DNA of 64,000 nt from Owenia fusiformis (Eukaryota > Annelida > Polychaeta > Sabellida > Oweniidae): contig CAIIXF020000005.1 of the NCBI GenBank assembly GCA_903813345.2, positions 8,313,375 through 8,377,374 of the forward strand, written 5' to 3'. Below the pieces are notes generated by a model that made no database searches, was not told where the DNA came from, and was given only the letters and a program-made list of their open reading frames with translations. Of the stretch, positions 56,363-64,000 are shown piece by piece. A program made the translations under genes and the position numbers. Position 1 is the first letter of the stretch, and the number at the start of each line of letters is the position of its first letter.

Positions 56363-59300
56363 ATGGCTACTGAGATAGATGATTCAGTTCTCCAAGATTT
56401 GTACAACTGGGTCGATCAGATTCCACTATCAAGACCAAAGAAAAATCTGGCAAGAGACTTCTCTGATGGAGGTAAGTGTGTATTTCGAGGCTGAGAATCC
56501 ATTTCATTGCACCCACTGAAATTGAGAAAAATCATGAAAAATAGGCATATTTTGACCAAATTAAATCAAGAATTTTGCACCCACTTGAGAAAAAAACTTG
56601 GGGAGAACACTGGGTAACGGTGGGTTCTTTTTGAGTCCAGGATTCCTCTTTTTTATTTGTCTTATGTAGGCCTACCAACTCAGTGACGAAGCTTAGCATA
56701 CATGCTGAAACAGATTTACCCGGGCCAAGAGTGAATATGTTTATGTATGTCACAAGTCACTGCAGTTCATTTTTCATAGTAGACTATATAACCAGGTTAC
56801 ATATTATGAAATTATAACAAGTGTTTTTGTGGTAAATTTCCATCAGTGTCACAATATAGGGTAGCCATTTTTGGGTTTTTATTTTGTGCTACTTTTGGAC
56901 TTAAAATAAAATTTAAAATGACCAGGCATTTAAAAAACATACAGTTCAGTTCAGCATATCTATAGTTTTTCATACCTTTTTTGAAAACCAACACAAAAGG
57001 CCAAAAGTAACACTTTTCCAGAAAATAAACAGAGTCCAGCCTATTGATAGATTTTCATACCTTTTTTCAAAACTAACACAAATGGCCAAAAGTAACATTT
57101 TTCCAGAAAATAAACAGAGTTCAGCCTATCGATAGATTTTTATACCTTTTTTTCAAAACCAACACAAATGGCGAAAAGTATCACTTTTCCAGAAAATAAA
57201 CAGAGTCAAAAAACACAAAAATCTCTACCCTATATCGTGACATATATCTAAATTTCAGTATGTCTTTCGACATGTTTCCTACTGCCACTCGACAGCTTTG
57301 TGTGATGATTAGGATAACTTTTGCTGTGAATTTCTTAACTCAATAAGTTGATGGGCCCATTCCTTATGTTTTATCCAGTTAGGATGCCTTGTTTGATATA
57401 ACCCATCCAACTTCTAAAGATTTTGGAAAAATACCATAGGAATAAGCTCAGTACCTTATCCCAGACCTACCTCCTCAGTCTTGACTATTTATTATTTTCT
57501 AACTGTAGTTATGTGTGCAGAAGTTGTCAAACATTTCTTCCCTCGCTATGTTGAGATCCACAACTACGCCCCAGCCAGTTCACTGGAAAACAAGATGACC
57601 AACTGGCGACTCCTCAACAGGTTAGTTATGAAATTTATCTCAGTTAGTTATGAAGAATTCCATCATTACGTTGAAGATTGAGGCTATGTGGTTTTCAATT
57701 CAGTTTCATTACGCTATGACAGCTACAGTATGTCAAGGTTCATCTCAGTATTTCACAAGCATTATATTAACTGCTGAAAACTTGTAAACACCTTTTTGTT
57801 AGCATAAAGTCTTTGGAGTTTCAGGGAATAAGTAGTCATACTCAGATCCCCATTGAACAATAGGGTTAAAACTTTTTAAACAATGTTCTCAGTGGTGAAT
57901 ACATCCTTTATACCCCCAGAAGTGTTCATGTTATATTTTACAATTGAGTAGTATACATTGGGTGTGTTATATGCAGGTAAGATTTTAAATAATTAAAAGC
58001 AGATGCGCACTTGCTGATAGTAAATAGGTAAGAACTAGCTATATGTCATCTAAATCTGTGTGACTCTTTCATAATGTTTCTTCTACTTCTTTTTTCTTGT
58101 GTGTAGAATTGTTATGTTGTTAAAATTCTAACACATCTTGCGACCTTCACACCTTTTATAGCTGTAACTAAATTATCTCTGTTGCATACATTGTGTAATC
58201 ATTTATATTTCACTTGCATGTAGCTTAGCTAAATTTCACTTGCATATTTAATCAGCATGTAGCTCTGGCCAAAGATTGTGTCACCCGTATTATTACATGC
58301 ATGCAGCTTGACCTAGAGAGTAAAGACTGTACTAATTTCTTTAGTAAAATGTAATTTGAACCAACTGTTATTTCATTTGCATATTTTATCTCATTTGCAT
58401 GTTGTTACAATCAACCGTTTGCATGCAGCTTGAGCCATTAGTTATTTCACCTTAATTTGCTTGCTTGGTTCAACCTCCATATCATTTGCTTTGTATGTTT
58501 CACTTGCATGTATAGCTTGGTTCAACCTCCATGTCATTTGCTTTATATGTTCCACTGGCATGAATAGCTTGATTTCAACCTCCATATCATTTGCTTTGTA
58601 TGTTTCACTTGCATATATAGTGATGGTGGCTGAATTAGTAAAGAAGTATCTTCCTACATTTGTCGAACTTCACAACTACACACCAGCAGCTGGAACCAAG
58701 CAGAAAATTGAAAACTGGTATTTATTGAACAGGTTCGTATTCTTTAGATTGACAGTTAGGGGTATGCAAATTTTATGGCAAGAAAACTGACTATAAAGAT
58801 TGGCATTTGTAGGAGAGAAATGATATGGTTAAGTGGTATTTAGAATTTTTCTTTGATATACATTTGCATCATAAATATAACTCAATAGGTACCATTGAAA
58901 GATTACAGGTTTAAGAGTTTATCGATTTGTTTATCATGTCTCTGTTAATCCATTTGTCTGTTAATTAAATAATCAGGTTTGTTAAAGCCAGGAATTAATT
59001 TTAAAAAGAAGGTTTGCAATTTGTTAGGAATTTTTTATCATTCTCAATGAATGTCATGATAGGTTCTTATAATTGCCTTTCTGGAAAAATAATTAAGTAA
59101 GTTAGTCATTAGAATTTATGGAGAAATCAACTCAAACGCAAGATACCAATGAATCACTATAATAATGTTTGAGAAGGTAAGTCAATCATTTTCAATATAT
59201 TATGACCCATTATAGTGTTAACATCTGAAGTATGGACAGCATGAAATATATAAGAATTTCCAAATCTCCCAAAAGGATCAGTTTAGCATTATAAGTGAAA

Positions 59301-60199
59301 TCCATTGTGAAAACTACAGAAAGGTGTTTACAAAAAATGTTCATGTGAGCAGCACAGATTTGTTAAATTGTATGCGGCTTTTAGTCACATATGGTACATT
59401 TTATGTCTTATATGTATGTCTTATAAAGACAAGACAAGGATTAAGACAAGGATTAAGACAAGGATTAAGATCTAGCTGGTGTTGATATTTCATCATATAT
59501 ATTTTTCATACCTTAAAACTCAGTATTTTTAACTAATTTACAGGAAAGTCTTCAAGAAATTGTCATTTGAACTAAACGATGATGTTATTCGTGCAATCGC
59601 GACATGCAAGGCATGGACAATAGAGCGTGTGCTCTTGATGCTACGTACTAAGATAGATCGCGCAGTCTATGACCAACAACGGGCCAAAGAGAATGTTATG
59701 CATCACATGGGGAGTGATAAACCAGAAGCTGATCAGAACACAGGAAATGCTAAAGGTAGGTTCATACAAAAATATTGAATAATTAAAGCTTGAAACAGAA
59801 TATGTGAGATTTCAAGAATTCATCAATGACAAGAATCAAATGTGTTCAAAACCCCCAAAAACGAATATCATGTTGAAACAACCAATTGACTGTCGCAGAG
59901 TTCAGTGAACCTGTGTAAGTGGAACACCTTTCATACCTTTAAAAAGTGTTCAACTTAACATCAAGTCAATTGGTGTTCCACTTACAGAGGTGTTCCACTT
60001 ATAGAGGTGTTCCACTTACAGAGGTATTGCACTTTGCAGGATTTACTGTATTTTGGATGATCTAGTGATAACATGAAGAAATCACTTATTTTATGAAATG
60101 TATTTCTTCAATAAAATGATTATTTGAATATTACAGCTGCAATAGATTATCATGAATCTGTTGAACCAGATCTTTTGCCCAACATTCATGAACGGCCAG
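56363..60199 (+). CDS. SPEF1: SPEF1/CLAMP-like calponin-homology protein (3' partial) with alternative exons
   Basis: Exons: 56363-56471, then either 57509-57620 (A) or 58621-58732 (B), then 59544-59755 and 60137-60199; further exons lie beyond the window. The product (MATEIDDSVLQDLYNWV...IPLSRPKKNLARDFSDG, NYAPASSLENKM, NW.LLNRKVFKKLSFEL...DDVIRAIATC) matches the CH domain of SPEF1. Known family role: microtubule binding and bundling in flagella, cilia and epithelial microtubule arrays. The coiled coil expected after the CH domain is not found here. ATG 56363 is preferred over 56339 and 56192 because it gives the same distance to the conserved LYxWVD motif as in vertebrate SPEF1. Confidence 0.88.
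56975..57215. repeat. 85-bp tandem repeat, about three copies
   Basis: The word ttttccagaaaataaacaga recurs at about 57014, 57099 and 57186, with the shared neighbour catacctttttt...aacacaaatggc. It lies in intron 1 of the SPEF1-like gene. Confidence 0.85.
57509..57620 (+). other. Alternative CH-domain exon A
   Basis: 112 nt, acceptor aactgtag, donor cag/gttagt. Encodes MCAEVVKHFFPRYVEIHNY...NWRLLNR. Phase 1 in and phase 2 out, identical to exon B. Confidence 0.88.
58465..58620. repeat. 52-bp tandem repeat ending at the acceptor of exon B
   Basis: Three copies of ttcaacctccatatcatttg...cttgcatgtatag begin at about 58465, 58517 and 58570. The third copy's terminal tatag is the 3' splice site of exon B. 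More degenerate gcatg/cagctt words extend back to about 58200. Confidence 0.9.
58621..58732 (+). other. Alternative CH-domain exon B
   Basis: 112 nt, acceptor catatatag, donor cag/gttcgt. Encodes MVAELVKKYLPTFVELHNYTP...NWYLLNR, a diverged paralogue of exon A with identical length and phase. Confidence 0.88.
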
Positions 60200-60261
60200 G
60201 TACTATCAATACATTATTATACATTCACAAGTAGCTAGTCATATATTATCACTTACCTTCT

Positions 60262-60430
60262 ATTCGTGGATGCAACTAACGCCTGTCGGCTACCTGATTA
60301 ACCTAGTATTTTATGACAAACTCGTTAAATATGAATGGAATAGTGGCAGGTACTATTCATATTTAAATGAGTTACCCATAAAATACTAGGTAAATCCGGT
60401 AGCCGACAGGCGTTAGTTGCATTCGCAAAT
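60262..60430. mobile_element. Short foldback MITE
   Basis: About 170 bp with long inverted arms: tgcaactaacgcctgtcggc...aacctagtattttat and the complement ataaaatactaggt...gccgacaggcgttagttgca. Confidence 0.88.
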
Positions 60431-60818
60431 GCAAGCTTAGTATAGCCATCATAATCTGAAATGCTAATGCAATATAATGCATGCTTATTTTGTCACCATG
60501 ACAATATCCAGGCATGCATTACACCCTTGCAAAATGATGTCATTATACCCTTGTAAAATGTTTGCCAGTTGAATTACATTTTCTCTGTTTCTACATGAGT
60601 GAAAAGGATTTAAGAACAAAAACCTATCGATTATATCTGAAATGATGTTTGTTGATGATACCTTTAACACATGTCATTTCATTTCATTTATCATTGGAGT
60701 AACAATTATCTCATAGACACCATAGGGCATATACGTGTGATCATACACACTTGTGTTTACCTGTGTATTATTTTATCATTTAATGAACAGGTTCTTGTGC
60801 TTAAATGCTATACTTTAT

Positions 60819-61029
60819 CAGGCCCGTAGCAAGGATTTGCCAAGGGGGGTTCACTTTTTGAAAAATTCTAAGGGGGGGGGGTCACTTGTGAGAATTTTGG
60901 TCCAAAAATGTCCAAAACCACTTAACAAGTGCTCTGAATAGTGAAAACAGCATGATTTTGAAATAATTTTTGGCTAGGAGGGGGGGGGGTAGCTCGAACC
61001 CATTGAATCCCCCCCTGGGTACGGGCCTG
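60819..61029. mobile_element. MITE with CAGGCCCGTA ends
   Basis: Inverted ends caggcccgtagca / tgggtacgggcctg around a G-run-rich body (aaggggggttcacttttt). It resembles widespread CAGGCCCGTAGC-ended elements; no target duplication was clear. Confidence 0.7.
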
Positions 61030-61076
61030 TATATACACACCTAAAGCATGCTTACTTTGCATATCTAATATCTAAT

Positions 61077-61506
61077 AGTGGCTCATTTTAAGGCCAGGGT
61101 GCATGTTCGGAATTTTGCTGCATTCCTCAAATGAGTCACATGCTATTTTTTTCAAACAGGAATCACTCCTTCCCCACATTGTCTACATCTTCCAGTTTTG
61201 CACAAAGAGTGCACTTATGTGACTAGAAAAGACTGGTGAGAAGATTTCTTTTGTAAAATATATAAAAAAACAGAAAATTCATTGAAAAATTTTTCTGAAT
61301 TTTGTTACTGAATTTTCTTGTTATACATTTTATCAAAACATTCTTCTCTACATTCTTTTGTTGGTACATTCGTGTACTCGTTGTGCAAAAGTGAGAGATG
61401 CAGACATTTAGGGAAGGAGTGATTCAAATTTGAAAAATAATATGTGACCTTATTAAGGTTGCAGCAAAATTCTGAACATGCACCCTGACCTTAAAATTTG
61501 AGCTAC
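61077..61506. mobile_element. Foldback MITE of about 430 bp
   Basis: Inverted ends attttaaggccagggtgcatgttcggaatttt / complement near 61465-61500. The arms also share ggaatcactccttcccc and gaaggagtgattc. No ORF. Confidence 0.85.
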
Positions 61507-62104
61507 TTTTATAACCAAAAAAACTTTATGGCTTTTTTTAAAAATATATTGGTACATTAAAAATGATATCACATATTCAGATAAGTAAAGGCTTTACAGT
61601 ACCTACTCACTAAATAAGATCAATTTTTAGCCAGATGGAATATCCTCCACACAAGCACTGCTTGGTGATCACTTAGGCAAAACAGCCCTAACTCACGTCA
61701 CCATACTAGTCAATAGGAATAAGGGCAAATGCCTGATTTTTTATCTCAAGTTATGGATTTATGTGGCCCCACTGGCCTATCTGAGGTTCAAAAGCAATGT
61801 CTAAGCTACATTTTGACACTAAACTCAACAGGGGTCAAACATCTACTTTTTGAAATAATTGGTCAATTGCGACACTACCCCCTCTCTCTGCCGTCAGAAA
61901 CTGAAATTCACAAAAAATGAAGACGAAATTAAAATGCCATTTGACTAAAAATTTTCAGATTACCCAAATAAACGTATTTTCAGAAGAAATGGCATGTTAT
62001 CATTGCAAAAAGATGACAACTGTACCTACATACTAGCTTACTGACTTGTCATGATCACAATTGTGTTGGGACTACATTCATTTTTTAATACTTCTTTTTA
62101 TTAT
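61507..62104. other. Intronic stretch without recognised content
   Basis: No supported exon or repeat. A 63-codon ORF at 61729 has no recognisable similarity and no good flanking splice signals. Confidence 0.5.
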
Positions 62105-63600
62105 CGCACTTTACTTCTTTTTATTATCGCACTTTGAAAAAGTGCTATATTGTCGTCGTCTTGTGCTGTTGGGCGGGTGTGCGGGCGGGCGTGCGGGTGT
62201 GCGGGCGGGCGGGACATAAACCAAATCTTGTCATCAAATTTCCAGGATAACTGCTTACCTGTTCAACTTTAAATTTTTACAGATGCAAGAGCAGACTAGT
62301 ACCAAGATCTGATTAGGTTAAGGGCATGCTGGGTAAACTATGTGGCGGCCATTTTGAATTTTTCAACAAATCTTGTCATCAAAATTCCAGGAAAACCACT
62401 TATCCGTTCAACTTGAAATTTTCACAGATGCAAGAACAGACTATTGCCAAGATCTGATTAGGTTTTGGGTATGCTGGCTGAATTACATGGTGGCCATTTT
62501 GAATTTTTCAATTTGGCGGCCATTTTGAATTTTTCAACTTGCTCCAAATTGACCAAATTTTTTTTTAAAAAACATCTACAAGTTCTCAGAAGTTCAAATC
62601 TGACCTTAGATTTCAGATTTGACATTTCGTTCACCTTCAGTGACCTTGAAAAGGTCAAAAAAGTTGATTTTCTAAATTGATATTTTGGATTTAAATTTAG
62701 GTCAGCTTAATTACAAAACACCTACTGAGGTCTGAAAAAGTTAAATTTTCAAGGTCGAAGGTCAAGGTCATTAAACTAGGTCACAAATGATGTTATCCAA
62801 GTTTCTCAAAGTTTGAGACTACAAATCAATTCTTGTCATCAAAATTCCAAGAAAACCGCTAACCTGTTCAACTTGAAATTTTAACACATGCAATAGCAGA
62901 CTAGTGCCAAGATCTGATTAGGTTAAGGGCATGCTGGGTAAACTACGTGGCGGCCATTTTGAATTTTTCAACAAATCTTGTCATCAAAATTCCAGGAAAA
63001 CCACTTATCCGTTCAACTTGAAATTTTTACAGATGCAAGAGCAGACTATTGCCAAGATCTGATTAGGTTTTGGGTATGCTGGCTGAATTACATGGTGGCG
63101 ATTTTGAATTTTTCAATTTGGCGGCCATTTTGAATTTTTCAACTTGCTCCAAATTGACCAAATTTTTTTTTAAAAAACATCTACAAGTTCTCAGAAGTTC
63201 AAATCTGACCTTAGATTTCAGATTTGACCTTTCGTTGACCTTCAGTGACCTTGAAAAGGTCAAAAAGTTGATTTTCTAAATTGATATTTTGGATTTAAAT
63301 TTAGGTCAGCTTAATTACAAAACACCTACTGAGGTCTGAAAAAGTTAAATTTTTAAGGTCGAAGGTCATCAAATTAGGTCACAAACAATGTTATCTAAAT
63401 TTTCCCAAAGTTCAAGACTACAAATAAATTCTTGTCATCAAAATTGCAGGAAAACCGCTAACCTTGTCAACTTGAAATGTTTACAGATGCAAGAGCAGAC
63501 TAGTGCCAAGGTCTGATTAGGTTTTGGCCATGCTGGGTAAATTGCATGGTGGCCAGTTTGCTCTTCAAAGTGCGATATTTATCACTGTGTGTCTTGTTCT
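62105..63600. repeat. Type C repeat with two ~605-bp tandem units
   Basis: Starts with the hairpin gcactttgaaaaagtgc and tatattgtcgtcgtc. A GC-rich gggcgggtgtgcgggcgggc minisatellite follows (about 62168-62212), then two units offset by 605 bp (for example ggtatgctggctgaattaca at 62468 and 63073). It ends ctcttcaaagtgcgatatttatcactgtg. Located in an intron of the SPEF1-like gene. Confidence 0.85.
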
Positions 63601-64000
63601 TTTTTTATTGGTAAACAACAGATGCAATCACAGTATGTCTGTCATCTCTGGAGCTATGGGGCTTTCCCTCTTTGTTCAACCTGATGAGTTCATACATGAT
63701 AAAATGTGTTTTGTTTGGTAAGAGTTGCCTGCCTGGGGAGATTTGTAATGAATTATTAAAATGGTTTAAGGGATAAATGGCATCAGATACCAACACTACA
63801 AACATTATTAAAATCAGGCTATAAATTGCATTTTCCAATTGGTTTGTCTATCAGCAATTATTTCATTTTTTGTGTTTTACATGCTATTAACTAATGGAAT
63901 ACAGATTTCTATACCATCAGTCTATTGTATTATGTAGCATAGCAACCCTGGAATACGAGGGTCATTCAATAAATGCTAGATTTTATACAAATGCTCTCAA
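63601..64000. other. Window end, no supported exon
   Basis: An acceptor (acaacag, about 63621) and a donor (ttg/gtaaga, about 63717) frame 96 nt that is open in the incoming phase, but the peptide does not resemble SPEF1, so it is not called as coding. Confidence 0.4.

Noticed and set aside
62458-63279. Two pairs of near-identical 66-71 aa ORFs on opposite strands
   Set aside because: They come from the 605-bp tandem units of the type C repeat and have no coding signature.
63622-63717. Candidate exon with good acceptor and donor and compatible phase for the SPEF1-like gene
   Set aside because: The peptide shows no resemblance to the SPEF1 coiled-coil region and follows directly on a type C repeat.

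Overview
The window is AT-rich animal nuclear DNA with short exons, GT-AG introns (and one AT-AC intron), convergent and divergent gene pairs and many short non-autonomous transposons. Protein content (a Roco-type COR/TIR-TIR protein plus conserved bilaterian housekeeping genes) and repeats rich in TGACCTT/AAGGTCA words suggest a marine invertebrate, most likely a mollusc or other lophotrochozoan; an invertebrate deuterostome cannot be excluded. No tRNA, rRNA, CRISPR or prokaryotic signal was seen.

Layout: (1) 472-16498, plus: 3' part of a Roco-type gene (end of COR region, two TIR domains, C-terminal CaaX box). Its 8.8 kb intron holds a nest of elements: a Tc1/mariner-like TIR element (7077-15485), split by a foldback element with minisatellite arms (7178-9033) and by a complete DIRS-type tyrosine-recombinase retrotransposon (9123-14555). 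(2) 20164-24001, minus: FBXO7. (3) 25081-31697, plus: TIMMDC1, whose last intron holds about 17 copies of a 140-bp repeat. (4) 33440-41475, minus: twinfilin, fully resolved in ten exons, including a U12-type AT-AC intron and a 17-copy tandem array derived from an intron/exon junction. (5) 41804-48156, plus: DDX20/Gemin3. (6) 53343-55760, minus: TMEM115. (7) 56363-end, plus: 5' part of a SPEF1/CLAMP-like calponin-homology gene with two alternative copies of one CH-domain exon.

The six complete or near-complete genes form three head-to-head pairs (FBXO7/TIMMDC1, twinfilin/DDX20, TMEM115/SPEF1-like), with 1079, 328 and 602 bp between start codons. CCAAT boxes and YY1-type motifs lie in the shared promoters. 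The genes do not form one pathway: they act in innate-type signalling, SCF ubiquitin ligation, complex I assembly, actin dynamics, SMN-complex/snRNP assembly, Golgi membranes and microtubules/cilia. TIMMDC1, TWF2 and TMEM115 all lie on human chromosome 3, so part of this linkage may be ancient.

The most unusual observations are the phase-locked alternative exons in the SPEF1-like gene, the splice-acceptor-derived minisatellite in twinfilin (with a second 52-bp array ending exactly at another acceptor), the AT-AC intron carrying a MITE, the K-Ras-like CaaX tail on a TIR-TIR protein, the nested DIRS/foldback structure, and three repeat families of unrelated sequence that share one modular architecture.
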